A DNA stretch of 64,000 nucleotides, from the NCBI GenBank assembly GCA_021777225.1, contig JAJYDQ010000006.1, positions 1-64,000 of the forward strand, written 5' to 3'. Below, piece by piece: positions 26,365 through 35,051 of this stretch. The notes beneath the pieces are model-generated. The model made no database searches. It saw only the letters and a list, made by a program, of their open reading frames with translations, and had not been told where the DNA came from. How positions within the stretch are numbered: the first letter of the stretch is position 1; the number at the start of each line of letters is the position of its first letter. The DNA comes from Deltaproteobacteria bacterium. GTDB lineage: Bacteria; Desulfobacterota; Desulfomonilia; Desulfomonilales; Desulfomonilaceae. The position numbers and the translations under genes are program-made.

Positions 26365-27750
26365 TCACGATGCGAGTGAAGGTAACACCTTTCCAGGATT
26401 GAACCCGCCCACCGGATCAAAAGCGTTTTTCAACTTCCACAGGGCTGCTATATCGTCTGGAGAAAAAATGAACGACATTTCATGCAGCTTTTCCAGACCA
26501 ATACCGTGTTCTCCACTAATAGTGCCACCTGCGTCCACACAAAGCCGTAAAATTTTCGTTCCCGCTTCTCTGACCCGAGCGGTTTCCTCTTCGTTCCGGC
26601 AATCGAACAAGATCAGCGGATGTAAATTCCCGTCACCGGCGTGGAACACATTTCCGATTGGAAGATTATACTCACGACCGATTTCCGTGACCCTTCTCAG
26701 CACCTCAGGAAGTTTAGTTCGAGGCACTGTGCCATCACATACCATATAGTTGGGCCGCAGCCTGGATACTGCCCCAAAAGCGCCTCGGCGCCCGGTCCAA
26801 AGGATATTTCTTTCCGTCTCATCCTTTGCGACTTTCACTTCACGGACCTTGTTGGCGAGACATATTTCAATTATCCTGTCCGCAATTCTTTCCATGCCAT
26901 CCTTGAGGCCGTCCAATTCGATTATTAGTACCGCTTCGGCGTCCTGAGGGTAACCAGCGTGAACGGATTCCTCTACGGCCCTGATGACCAGCCTGTCCAT
27001 CATCTCCAGTGTAGCTGGGACAATACCTTCCGCAATTATGGCCGACACCGTATTACTTGCGTCCTCTATGGTCTCGAAAATTCCCAAAAGCGTTTTGATC
27101 GCTTCTGGTTGTTCTATGAGTCGAACCGTTATTTCGGTGACTATACCCAGTGTGCCCTCTGAACCGACCAGCAGACCCGTTAAATCATAGCCTGGTCTGT
27201 CAGGAGCTTTACCTCCGGTGTCGACCACCTCACCGTCATACAGTACAATTTTCAGACCCATGATATGATTAGTGGTGACTCCGTACTTCAAACAGTGAGG
27301 TCCTCCGGAATTTTCCCCAACGTTTCCTCCCATGGTAGAGGTTTTCTGGCTGGCCGGATCCGGAGCGTACTGTAACCCCTTTTTGGCGACCGCAGTCTGC
27401 AAATCCAGCGTTATTACACCTGGTTCGACCCTTGCGCGTTTGTTGACGACGTCGATTTCCAGGATGCGGTTCATCCTGGAAAAATGGATTACAATTCCGC
27501 CCTTTAAGGGTACAGGCCCTCCACTCAGACTTGTTGCTGAACCGCGAGCCGTAACCGGAACAGCCTCCTCATAAGCGAGTCTCACAACTTGACTGACTTG
27601 TTCTGTATTCTCCGGAATGACGACCACGTCCGGTCTTCTCATTTCCAAGTAAGCGTCGTATCCGTAAAGCATCAGGTCAACATTTGAACTCAATACGAAA
27701 TCTTGGCCGACAATTTCCTTAAGGCGTTGTCTCAGAGCATCAATTTCCAT
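26365..27750 (-). CDS. glcD: GlcD-like FAD-linked hydroxyacid dehydrogenase
   Basis: A 461-residue catalytic flavoprotein that oxidises glycolate, D-lactate or a related 2-hydroxyacid. It shows VIPENTEQVSQVVRLAYEE, TARGSATSLSGG (FAD loop), STMGGNVGENSGGPHCLKYG, GYDLTGLLVGSEGTLGI and the C-terminal HAGDGNLHPLILFD plus SGEHGIGLEKL, which contain the metal/substrate histidines of the D-lactate dehydrogenase group. The ribosome site GGAGGTGAAAAG is excellent. Gcl and a glyoxylate aminotransferase in the same strand block favour glycolate, while LarA favours lactate. Confidence 0.92.
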   Translation of the reverse strand: MEIDALRQRLKEIVGQDFVLSSNVDLMLYGYDAYLEMRRPDVVVIPENTEQVSQVVRLAYEEAVPVTARGSATSLSGGPVPLKGGIVIHFSRMNRILEIDVVNKRARVEPGVITLDLQTAVAKKGLQYAPDPASQKTSTMGGNVGENSGGPHCLKYGVTTNHIMGLKIVLYDGEVVDTGGKAPDRPGYDLTGLLVGSEGTLGIVTEITVRLIEQPEAIKTLLGIFETIEDASNTVSAIIAEGIVPATLEMMDRLVIRAVEESVHAGYPQDAEAVLIIELDGLKDGMERIADRIIEICLANKVREVKVAKDETERNILWTGRRGAFGAVSRLRPNYMVCDGTVPRTKLPEVLRRVTEIGREYNLPIGNVFHAGDGNLHPLILFDCRNEEETARVREAGTKILRLCVDAGGTISGEHGIGLEKLHEMSFIFSPDDIAALWKLKNAFDPVGGFNPGKVLPSLAS

Positions 27751-27812
27751 CTTTTCACCTCCATAAGACTCGGTAGTGCAGTCTTCTCCGCCAATCTCAA
27801 AATGTTCGAAAC

Positions 27813-28718
27813 TCAGTCACAGCAAAGACGCCTCATAAGACCAATCAAGGTTTGAGGTACCGTATTAAGGCTCTCAACGTGACGAAAGAGCCCATTTCCC
27901 ATGCGGGCCATTTCCCTGCCCAATTCCACGTTACGTTTGCCAACGAGCGCCACATGCAATCTCCTAAATTTTTTAGCTAAATCGCAAGGATCTGGGCCCG
28001 CAGTCCGTTCCCCATCAGTGATGAGGATCGAGTGAGTTGGTTTGCCGCCTGATCCTGCAATTACACTTAGTCCATAATCAAGCGCCGCAGCGATGTCAGT
28101 TACACCACCAACGGGACTTACTAGTGTACGATAGGCGGCTTCCAATGGTTTCAAGCGTTCCTCGAAGCGTATGATCAATTTCGATTGAGAGTCAAATGCC
28201 ACCATGGCCAATCCACCGCTCGGGCTATGCCTGGCGAGAACGGCCGCTATAACGGCGGCGGACGCTCTTTGCGGAGCACTCATCGACAGGCTGGTGTCCA
28301 ACATCACTAGTAGTCTTATGGTGGATTCAGGCCTGCATTGGAGGACGATATCCTCCCGTCCGACACAAAGGCCTTTCAGGCTTGCCCCTTGTAGGTTAAG
28401 AGTCGGTACAATTCTTTCCAGCGTGGCCTCCAGATCCAGAGTCGTAAGAGGGGTTTCCGCTGCGCTGTACGGAATTCTGCGAATATGAGCCCTACTTGAA
28501 GAACTCTCTGTAAGAAAGCCTGACCTCGTTAAGAGACGGGGTAACACAATTCTTCTAAAAACATCTCTAGCCGGATATGTTCGAGGTCTTTTCCGAGTAG
28601 CGTTCCAATCGGGGCAAAAGAACAACGCCGCTGAAGGATATTGACCTTCCTCCGACTCTAACGGCGAAGCCATTGACCGTCTTTCCTCGTCAGAGTATTC
28701 GTTCATAAATTTTAGCAC
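27813..28718 (-). CDS. VWA-domain protein paired with MoxR ATPase
   Basis: About 301 residues. The C-terminal ~170 form a von Willebrand A domain with the MIDAS motif DTSLSMSAPQ, GGVTDIAAAL (MIDAS threonine) and LITDGERTAGPDP. The N-terminal 120 residues are basic and unassigned. The domain resembles the BchD/ChlD end. The frame overlaps the MoxR stop by seven bases if GTG 28718 is used; ATG 28706 lies five bases after that stop. MoxR-VWA pairs usually remodel or activate a metalloenzyme; here the target should be an island enzyme (inference). Confidence 0.85.
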   Translation of the reverse strand: MLKFMNEYSDEERRSMASPLESEEGQYPSAALFFCPDWNATRKRPRTYPARDVFRRIVLPRLLTRSGFLTESSSSRAHIRRIPYSAAETPLTTLDLEATLERIVPTLNLQGASLKGLCVGREDIVLQCRPESTIRLLVMLDTSLSMSAPQRASAAVIAAVLARHSPSGGLAMVAFDSQSKLIIRFEERLKPLEAAYRTLVSPVGGVTDIAAALDYGLSVIAGSGGKPTHSILITDGERTAGPDPCDLAKKFRRLHVALVGKRNVELGREMARMGNGLFRHVESLNTVPQTLIGLMRRLCCD

Positions 28719-29560
28719 GAGTTTCGGTTCAGTTTCGGGGCTTTTTTTTTGAGTGTATCCTCGACAAGTTGAATCACAAATGACCTTGGGTTCTCTTCCA
28801 TGTCTTCCTTGAATTCTATTCTCGTCGGTAAAGCCAATTCCGCAGCCCTCGCCAAGGCCTCGTTTCCACCCAATTCGTGAGCAATCAGCGTCATGGCCGC
28901 CGCCGCTCTTACGCTAGCTCCGCGGCGCACAAGCGGATGATTGCGAGTACTACGTGTAAGAAATACCGCCTCCCTGATCAGGAGCGTGTTAGATAGTCCC
29001 GTGAGTTGCGCCACGATGGCTTCCTCTTCTTCAAAGGTCTGGTAATCCAGACTGAGCAACTCAAAGCGGTCTCTCAGCGCTTCGCTGACGAGCAAGACGC
29101 CTACGAATTCCTTTGGATTTTGAGTAGCTACAACTTGAAAACCCTTTGAGGCCCTTATGCTTCCAATCTTTGGTATTTGAAGAACATTCTCATCCAAAGC
29201 CGGCAGGAGAATATTCTGGACTCCGTCGGGCATACGATTTAGTTCGTTTATGAACAGCAGCGCTCCCTGACTCATTGCAAGATACAAAGGGCCTGGGCGA
29301 AAAGACTCCGCGACATAACCATGAGTGACCACCGAGGGTGGGTCAAACCAGCCGGCGAGTTTTTCTTCCGAATAGCGCTCATCGCCATCTACTCGAACTA
29401 TCGGTCGATTCATAGCCCTGGCTGCCTCTTGGGCCAGGCGCGTCTTGCCTACACCAACCGGTCCTTCTATTAGAAGATTTCGCCCTGCCTGCAAGCACGC
29501 GATCAGAAGCGCAAACTCGCGCTTCCTTCCAATGAGTGGTGGATTACTGTCAGTAGTCAT
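28712..29560 (-). CDS. MoxR-family AAA+ ATPase
   Basis: A 282-residue AAA+ ATPase with Walker A GPVGVGKT (33-40), Walker B GALLFINELNR, sensor-1 VVATQNPKE, the RDRFELLSLDY arginine-finger region and a C-terminal lid. It resembles MoxR and magnesium-chelatase I subunits. The start codon lies one base after the stop of the alcohol dehydrogenase gene. Together with the VWA gene it forms a chaperone-like pair in the middle of the C2 island. Confidence 0.9.
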   Translation of the reverse strand: MTTDSNPPLIGRKREFALLIACLQAGRNLLIEGPVGVGKTRLAQEAARAMNRPIVRVDGDERYSEEKLAGWFDPPSVVTHGYVAESFRPGPLYLAMSQGALLFINELNRMPDGVQNILLPALDENVLQIPKIGSIRASKGFQVVATQNPKEFVGVLLVSEALRDRFELLSLDYQTFEEEEAIVAQLTGLSNTLLIREAVFLTRSTRNHPLVRRGASVRAAAAMTLIAHELGGNEALARAAELALPTRIEFKEDMEENPRSFVIQLVEDTLKKKAPKLNRNSC

Positions 29561-29564
29561 AACC

Positions 29565-30866
29565 CTAACCGAGGTTTTTTATTAATTCAAAGCGTCCTTC
29601 CCATGCAGCCTGAAGGATTGGCCCCATATAATCGTCTACTTGAGCGGCGGTCATAGGAACCGGCATGTTTAAAAGTTTCATCTCGAGTTGAGGGTCTTTT
29701 GCGGCGTTGAGACAACGGGTTATGTGAGCCCTGGTGATTCCAGACACGTCTGTCAGTTTTGTCGGGAAACCAATGGCCTTGCTCAGTTGAACCATCCCTT
29801 CCGCAACCGCTACACCAAGATCACGTCCACAAAGCTTGTCAAGATCTGCCTGGATATAACCATGCTTTTTGTACACTTCACCTATGACTCTGAGTTTTTC
29901 TTGAATAGCTGGAGCGAAAAAGACAGTGTAGTATGGATTCATCAACGCACATGCTCGACCATGGGAGAGGACGTCTACAAGCGAGAAACTGTTTAGGTGA
30001 GCGCCACTGGTACCACCGATCATTATGGCGTAACCACCCAGGTCGGTTCCGAGCCCTAGCTTCAACCGAGCATTGAGACTTTCAGAGTCTCTATTCAATT
30101 CGCTCAAACCGGAAACCAGAAGATCTATTCCTACCTCAGCGACTTCGCGCGTCTTTGACTCTATGTCACCCTTGGCCCCATAATAAATTTCCAGACAGTG
30201 AGCGCATCCATCCAGGGCCCCATCCTGGGTTAGAGAGGCGGGCTGGCTCACTGTGACACTGTAATCAAAAACAGCCTTGGGTGGAATTATGGCCTCGTCT
30301 ACAATGAGTTTCTTCTGCCCTTTAACAGGGTCAGTAATATTTGAATACTTGGTTAAGTGTGCGCCCGAGCTGGCTGCCGTCATTACAGCCAGTACAGGCA
30401 TAATTTTACGGCCAGTCAGTTGGCACACTTCTGTGACCTTCCCCACTCCAAAATAGGGGTCTAGTTCCGATTTAATGTCACCCAGGGTGGCCAAAACCGC
30501 TGCGGCCTTCACCGCATCGATGCTGGACCCACTGTCCATGACCACCATTACGTCCGGTCGCTTGTGCATTATATGGGCGTGAATTCGGTAAACGTCCACA
30601 AAAGGGGCGTTTGGGCCTGCTCCATTGACGACATCTACTACTTCAAGACCGGCCTTCGTTAGATAGCCGAGAACACGATCCTTGTACTCCGTGAACCAGT
30701 CAAATTGCACTGGTCCAACAAACATGGCCTTTTTCCCTGAACCTGGTCGGTCAGCTAACATTGCGGCAAAAGGACCGATTTGATCCAGCACATCAAATCC
30801 AAACGCATACGCGTCTCCCTTAAACTGTCTCAGGATAGCCTGAGCCCGAGAAACTGCGTCAGCCAT
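29565..30866 (-). CDS. Iron-type (group III) alcohol dehydrogenase family protein
   Basis: A 433-residue protein of the Fe-ADH/dehydroquinate-synthase-like fold. The N-terminal half binds NAD(P) (VMVVMDSGSSIDAVKAAAVL is the GGGSxiD equivalent). The C-terminal half has QDGALDGCAHCLEIYYG (metal Asp and His) and VDVLSHGRACALMNPYY (metal His). The usual first histidine of the HxxxH segment appears replaced (GGTSGAHLNSF), so metal ligation may differ. Start at 30866 follows a GGAGG site; the frame extends to 30956 without similarity. Next to gcl it could reduce tartronate semialdehyde or oxidise a short alcohol; unproven. Confidence 0.85.
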   Translation of the reverse strand: MADAVSRAQAILRQFKGDAYAFGFDVLDQIGPFAAMLADRPGSGKKAMFVGPVQFDWFTEYKDRVLGYLTKAGLEVVDVVNGAGPNAPFVDVYRIHAHIMHKRPDVMVVMDSGSSIDAVKAAAVLATLGDIKSELDPYFGVGKVTEVCQLTGRKIMPVLAVMTAASSGAHLTKYSNITDPVKGQKKLIVDEAIIPPKAVFDYSVTVSQPASLTQDGALDGCAHCLEIYYGAKGDIESKTREVAEVGIDLLVSGLSELNRDSESLNARLKLGLGTDLGGYAIMIGGTSGAHLNSFSLVDVLSHGRACALMNPYYTVFFAPAIQEKLRVIGEVYKKHGYIQADLDKLCGRDLGVAVAEGMVQLSKAIGFPTKLTDVSGITRAHITRCLNAAKDPQLEMKLLNMPVPMTAAQVDDYMGPILQAAWEGRFELIKNLG

Positions 30867-30900
30867 CTTAATATCCTCCGTTCCATCTATGAAGCGATTG

Positions 30901-32592
30901 CTAGACAAATTCTCTGACAGCGTCAATAGAGACACCCATAGAGCAGTCAGTCTCACGTTCCAGTATTATGTCAATAACGTATGGGGTGTTGGCGGCTACG
31001 CCTCTCTTCAGAGCTTCCTTTATCTGATCGGGATTTTCCACTCTTTCCCCGGTTGCGCCACAAGCTTCAGCGAACTTGACGAAATCAAAACCTCTTCCAT
31101 TGTTGATTGCGTCGTACCAGATCTGGACTTCGAAATTCATATCATAGACATATTTTTCAGCCTGACGGATGAGCCCAAGATAGCCATTGTTAAGCACCAC
31201 TATCACAAATGGCACGCCATACATGACGGCGACGGGGAGTTCTTCCATACAAAACTGAAAACCAAAATCACCCACAACCTGCACAATCTGCTTGTCGGGC
31301 CGCGCCACTTTCGCGCCTATGGCTGCAGGCAGGTCCCAACCTAGTGGGCCAGCGCCGCCGCAATCAAGGTAATGCCTCGGTTTCGAGATCTTTTGCAATT
31401 GGCCTGACCATATTTGATTCAGACCGATGCAGGTCACAAAGACAGTTTCTTCGTCAAAAAAATCATTTAATTCCTTGAAAACCCTCTGGGCCTTTATCGG
31501 CACATCGTCATAGTCCACTTTACGAGCTAGTTGCTCACACAGGTCGGGAACCTTTTTAGCCCAGGCGTCTGCGGACCGGACCGATGTGCGATTTCGGACT
31601 TCATCTAGGATTGCAATCAGGGCTTCCTTGGCGTCCGAGCATATACCTAGTTCAGGCGTAAGGTTCTTGCCAATTTGTCCTGGATCTACATCTATGTGTA
31701 TGAACTTCCGATTCGCAGTGTAAACTTTGATATCACCAGTGTGGCGGTCGTTAAACCGCGCCCCTACGGCGAGTACTAAATCCGATTCAAGGAATGTCCG
31801 ATTGCCTGATGGTGTATTGCACTGGATCCCCACATGTCCAGCCATCAGCGGATGGCAATGGGGAATCCCGGATTTGCCCATGTAAGAAGTAACCACAGGA
31901 ATTTGCAAATATTCGGCTAGAGCTACAAATTCTGCACATGCGTCAGCGAGAATTACCCCGCCACCAAGCAACATGATCGGTCGTTCAGCGGACATCAGCA
32001 TGTCGACAGTCTTTTTTATCTGTCTTGAGTTAGGCCTAAGTCTTGATATTGTCAGAGGCCCGTCGGATTCAGGGTCGTAAACTATCTCTCCCTTCTGGAC
32101 GTCCAGCGGGAGGTCAATCAATACAGGCCCGGGCCTGCCTTCACGCATCAGCTTGAATGCCTCACGAAAAACCCAAGGAACCATGGCTGGTTCCTTGACG
32201 CAATAAGATTTCTTTGCGACAGGTTTAGCAATTTCAGCGATGTCCACAGCCTGAAACGCCTCCCTCCCCAGTTGCGCACGAACGTTTTGACCGGTCAACG
32301 CCAACAATGGGATGGAATCAACTTGAGCCGTATAAAGGCCCGTTATGAAGTTAGATGCTCCCGGACCGGAAGTAGCGGCGCAAACTCCTATCGTTCCGAT
32401 TGCACGCGCATAACCGTCAGCCATGTGAATGGCGCCCTCTTCGTGTCTGCAGACCATGTGCTTGATTTGTCCATGGTTTTTTAATGATTGGTAGAAAGGT
32501 AGAATCCCGGCTCCAGGGATCCCAAAAATGTGACGGACTCCTTCATCATAGAGTATAGAAACCGCCGCGTCCATTGCAGTCATTTTAGGCAT
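30901..32592 (-). CDS. gcl: Glyoxylate carboligase-like ThDP enzyme (Gcl family)
   Basis: A 563-residue ThDP enzyme that closely follows E. coli Gcl, including the MPKMTAMDAAVSIL start, QAVDIAEIAKPVAKK, LRPNSRQIKKTVDML, ADACAEFVALAEYLQIP, CGGAGPLGWDLPAAIG, ThDP motif GDFGFQFCMEELPVAV...NNGYLGLIRQ and the ERETDCSMG tail. Gcl condenses two glyoxylates to tartronate semialdehyde and CO2. Unlike E. coli Gcl, which has Val51, this protein has Glu51 (CRHEEGA), the normal catalytic Glu of ThDP enzymes. An acetolactate-synthase-like activity is therefore possible. AAGGAG lies ten bases upstream. Confidence 0.88.
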   Translation of the reverse strand: MPKMTAMDAAVSILYDEGVRHIFGIPGAGILPFYQSLKNHGQIKHMVCRHEEGAIHMADGYARAIGTIGVCAATSGPGASNFITGLYTAQVDSIPLLALTGQNVRAQLGREAFQAVDIAEIAKPVAKKSYCVKEPAMVPWVFREAFKLMREGRPGPVLIDLPLDVQKGEIVYDPESDGPLTISRLRPNSRQIKKTVDMLMSAERPIMLLGGGVILADACAEFVALAEYLQIPVVTSYMGKSGIPHCHPLMAGHVGIQCNTPSGNRTFLESDLVLAVGARFNDRHTGDIKVYTANRKFIHIDVDPGQIGKNLTPELGICSDAKEALIAILDEVRNRTSVRSADAWAKKVPDLCEQLARKVDYDDVPIKAQRVFKELNDFFDEETVFVTCIGLNQIWSGQLQKISKPRHYLDCGGAGPLGWDLPAAIGAKVARPDKQIVQVVGDFGFQFCMEELPVAVMYGVPFVIVVLNNGYLGLIRQAEKYVYDMNFEVQIWYDAINNGRGFDFVKFAEACGATGERVENPDQIKEALKRGVAANTPYVIDIILERETDCSMGVSIDAVREFV

Positions 32593-32720
32593 GCTAAAAT
32601 ACTCCTTGTAATCTCTTTTATAATTCTAAACGTCAAAAGTCCTCTTGATTTGTAAAAAATCCCTCACACAATGACGATCCGTCCCAAAGTCGGAAGCCTG
32701 GATGAGAGTCAAGAAGGTTC

Positions 32721-33479
32721 TCAATTTGTGTAGCCAAGGTCCGCCGAGATCTCGTCGGCTGCACGACGCACCAACTCTCCGACCTGCGGGGTCCTGTCAC
32801 AGGTCAACCGCGAACTCGGCCCGGATATACTAACCGCTGCCACGATACTTCCGATATGCTGACGAATAGGTGAAGCTACACAGCGCACCCCAATCTCCAT
32901 TTCCTCGTTGTCCACAGCGTATCCAAGTCGGCGAACCGCATCAAGTTCACGGCTCAAAACCGTTTCATTCAAAATGGTCCTTTCCGTGTACTTCTTTTTG
33001 TCCGCAGCCCTCCAATATTCAGAAACAAACTCTGCTGACTGACCAGCCAAGTATGCTTTGCCAACTCCAGTGCAGTAAAGCGGCGCCCTTGTGCCGACAC
33101 GTGTGAACATGCGAAGCAGGGAATCGGAATTTGCTATTTGATCTACGTAAACTATTTCAGGGCCCTCGAAAAACGCCAGGTTTACGGTTTCTGTAGTAGC
33201 TTGTGTTAGAATTACCATATGGGGGCGCGCTATAGTAATCACGTCAAGGTTTTCCCTAACTGCAGCGGCCATTTCCAAAAACTTCAAGGAAAGTTGATAC
33301 TTCTTGGATTCATGGTCCTGTTTGAGGTAGCGGGAATTGGTCAGGACGCCCAGGAGTCGATGTGTCGTTGAAGGAGGGAATCCTAGCTCCGCTGCAAGAT
33401 CACGCAGACCCACACTTTTGGTTTTGGCTACGGCGTCGAGTAGCTTTAGCGCTTTTTCCAAGGACGTGAGCTTGGCCAT
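32721..33479 (-). CDS. IclR-family transcriptional regulator
   Basis: A 252-residue regulator. The N-terminal winged helix (SLEKALKLLDAVAK ... LAAELGFPPSTTHRLLGVL) is followed by the effector domain (about 80-250; GTRAPLYCTGVGKAYLAG, GYAVDNEEMEIGVRCVASPIRQ). IclR proteins often control glyoxylate, glycolate or aromatic genes. The start 33479 has GGAG six bases upstream; the TTG at 33506 is rejected. A palindrome just upstream (33512-33530) is a likely autoregulatory operator. It heads the C2 island, 128 bases before gcl. Confidence 0.93.
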   Translation of the reverse strand: MAKLTSLEKALKLLDAVAKTKSVGLRDLAAELGFPPSTTHRLLGVLTNSRYLKQDHESKKYQLSLKFLEMAAAVRENLDVITIARPHMVILTQATTETVNLAFFEGPEIVYVDQIANSDSLLRMFTRVGTRAPLYCTGVGKAYLAGQSAEFVSEYWRAADKKKYTERTILNETVLSRELDAVRRLGYAVDNEEMEIGVRCVASPIRQHIGSIVAAVSISGPSSRLTCDRTPQVGELVRRAADEISADLGYTN

Positions 33480-33511
33480 CTTTTTCTCCGCAAGGCGGCT
33501 ATCCAATGGGT

Positions 33512-33530
33512 TGTTCCATTATTCGGAACA
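33512..33530. promoter_or_regulatory. IclR-type operator palindrome
   Basis: TGTTCC (33512-33517), seven bases, then GGAACA (33525-33530) form a perfect six-base inverted repeat. Gapped repeats of the GTTCC/GGAAC type are common IclR-family sites. It sits 33 bases before the IclR start codon, so autoregulation is likely. I did not find a second perfect copy before gcl. Confidence 0.5.
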
Positions 33531-33534
33531 TTGA

Positions 33535-33919
33535 TCAACAATGTGGCACAATAGGACATTAATCCTCATTCCCTTCTTTGTCCATACTTTTCAGTAATGA
33601 CAACAACAAAAAAGCAAATTACTTCTTCACCCTGAATGGTTTAATTTCCTCGATTATGTAACGCTATGAAAAGAGCGAATGCGCTATTAACCCCTTGAAA
33701 AGGAAATATAATTGAGGCACATTACATCTCCGGAGTTTAGGAAGCGGAGGAGTTGTTCAGTCTGAATCTTCAGAAAAGCCAGGAATGCCGAGAGGGCCGT
33801 GTTAGAGTTCCGAACGCCCACCTCCCAAGAATGTTTCTGGACCCCAAGTCGTGGCGGACATCTAATCGTTGCGGTAAAACCACTTCGGGAAGCCATTTCA
33901 ATCTGCAGGTATCTCAGGA
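33535..33919. other. Gene-poor stretch between iclR and the methyltransferase
   Basis: About 390 bases with no gene I can support. A 69-residue minus-strand frame (33687-33896) has no recognisable domain and no good ribosome site. The stretch should contain the divergent promoters of iclR and the methyltransferase gene, but I see no clear -35/-10 pair. Confidence 0.4.
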
Positions 33920-34687
33920 ATGAATTACGACGAGTATGTCAAAGGTTTTTCTTTTCGCTTCGTAAAGCCGCGAACAAGACTACCCATTTCGGATTCATAT
34001 TTTAAATCCCGTCTGGTCAGCATACTATCTTCTGGAGGAATGGGTATTCCCGAGAGAGTGGGGGCGCTATTTGATCTAATTAATACCAAGTATCCCGAGA
34101 CAAACCAGGAGATCAGATCCAACATGAGGAAACTGATCTCCGTGCCTCGCATGTCCACTTCCGCAATAGGCGCAATAATTAACAGAAGCGTTTCAGAAAT
34201 GAGGCCTGATGAAGTCTTTGTAAATGTTGGGGTATGGTACGGTTTTACTTTTTTCTCGGGAATTATCGGAAATGAATGTAAGACCTGCGTGGGAATAGAC
34301 AATTTCTCTCAATTTGGCGGGCCTAAGCAACAGTTTTTAGAAAACTTTGTCAGATTGGCCGGTCCTCAGCATCAGTTTCATGACATGGATTACGTAGATT
34401 ATTTAAGTAAAATCCATTCCGCTCCCATAGGTTTTTATATTTACGATGGGCCTCACGACTACGAAAATCAGTTGTTGGGGCTACGATTGGCAGAGCCTTT
34501 CTTTTCCAAGAACTGTGTCCTGCTTGTGGATGACACGAATTGGAAAGAACCCAGAGAAGCCACCTTTGATTTCATGTCATCGAGTAAAAAAGAATATGAA
34601 ATATTATTGGATGTGAAAACCGTTCATAATTGTCACCCCACTTATTGGAACGGGGTGATGCTATTGCGCGTTTGTGGTCCGGACTAA
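33920..34687 (+). CDS. Class I SAM-dependent methyltransferase-like protein
   Basis: A 255-residue protein. The central Rossmann part has VFVNVGVWYGFTFFSGII (glycine motif I, somewhat degenerate), CVGIDNFSQFGG (acidic motif II), IGFYIYDGPHDYEN and LLVDDTNWKEP. This is the pattern of Methyltransf_24-type enzymes that often modify surface sugars or small molecules. The N-terminal ~90 residues are helical and unassigned. A start at 33920 (ATGAATTACGAC) has AGGA close upstream (spacing short). It stands alone between iclR and thiC. Substrate unknown. Confidence 0.75.
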   Translation: MNYDEYVKGFSFRFVKPRTRLPISDSYFKSRLVSILSSGGMGIPERVGALFDLINTKYPETNQEIRSNMRKLISVPRMSTSAIGAIINRSVSEMRPDEVFVNVGVWYGFTFFSGIIGNECKTCVGIDNFSQFGGPKQQFLENFVRLAGPQHQFHDMDYVDYLSKIHSAPIGFYIYDGPHDYENQLLGLRLAEPFFSKNCVLLVDDTNWKEPREATFDFMSSSKKEYEILLDVKTVHNCHPTYWNGVMLLRVCGPD

Positions 34688-35051
34688 CCAGATCAAAACT
34701 GACGAAATCAAGCAGCAGTAACCGGGATGTCCAAAGCCTGGAGAGAAATTTCCCGCAGAGCGATGCGGCATGTAGCCTCTAATCAGCCGACTGAGCACGC
34801 CTGACAGATTAAATGCCGTAGGTATGATTACAGCCAACTCCAAAGGACTGGCTCCGATAGGGGTCCAGTAGTACCCCTGTGAACCCAAAAGCCCTTGGGA
34901 AAAAAATTGCAACGGAGCTTCCAATTAGGGCTTAAAGACCTCTATTATCGTCGGGTATTTGAATCCTCCTGAGGGAGAAAAAGAGACAAAAAACAAATAT
35001 TATTTTTGAGTTTCTTCTGATTTAATCAGAATTCGGTTTTTGAAACGAATA
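34688..35051. other. Intergenic stretch upstream of thiC
   Basis: About 360 bases. A minus-strand frame of 87 residues (34661-34924) and a 26-codon plus frame near 34720 lack domain similarity and are not called. I looked for the TPP riboswitch core (CTGAGA and the ACCTGA-type P4 strand) and did not find it. A palindrome at 35015-35031 is listed separately. Confidence 0.4.
35015..35031. promoter_or_regulatory. Palindrome upstream of the thiC promoter
   Basis: TTCTGATT-T-AATCAGAA is a perfect eight-base inverted repeat with a one-base centre, 20 bases before the -35 box of the thiC promoter. It could be a repressor or activator site; with so short a loop it is not a likely RNA hairpin terminator. 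Confidence 0.4.

Noticed and set aside
33687-33896. 69-residue minus-strand frame upstream of the methyltransferase
   Set aside because: No ribosome site and no recognisable motif; composition does not look coding.
34661-34924. 87-residue minus-strand frame between the methyltransferase and thiC
   Set aside because: No ribosome site, no recognisable domain, unusual composition, and overlap with the end of the methyltransferase gene.
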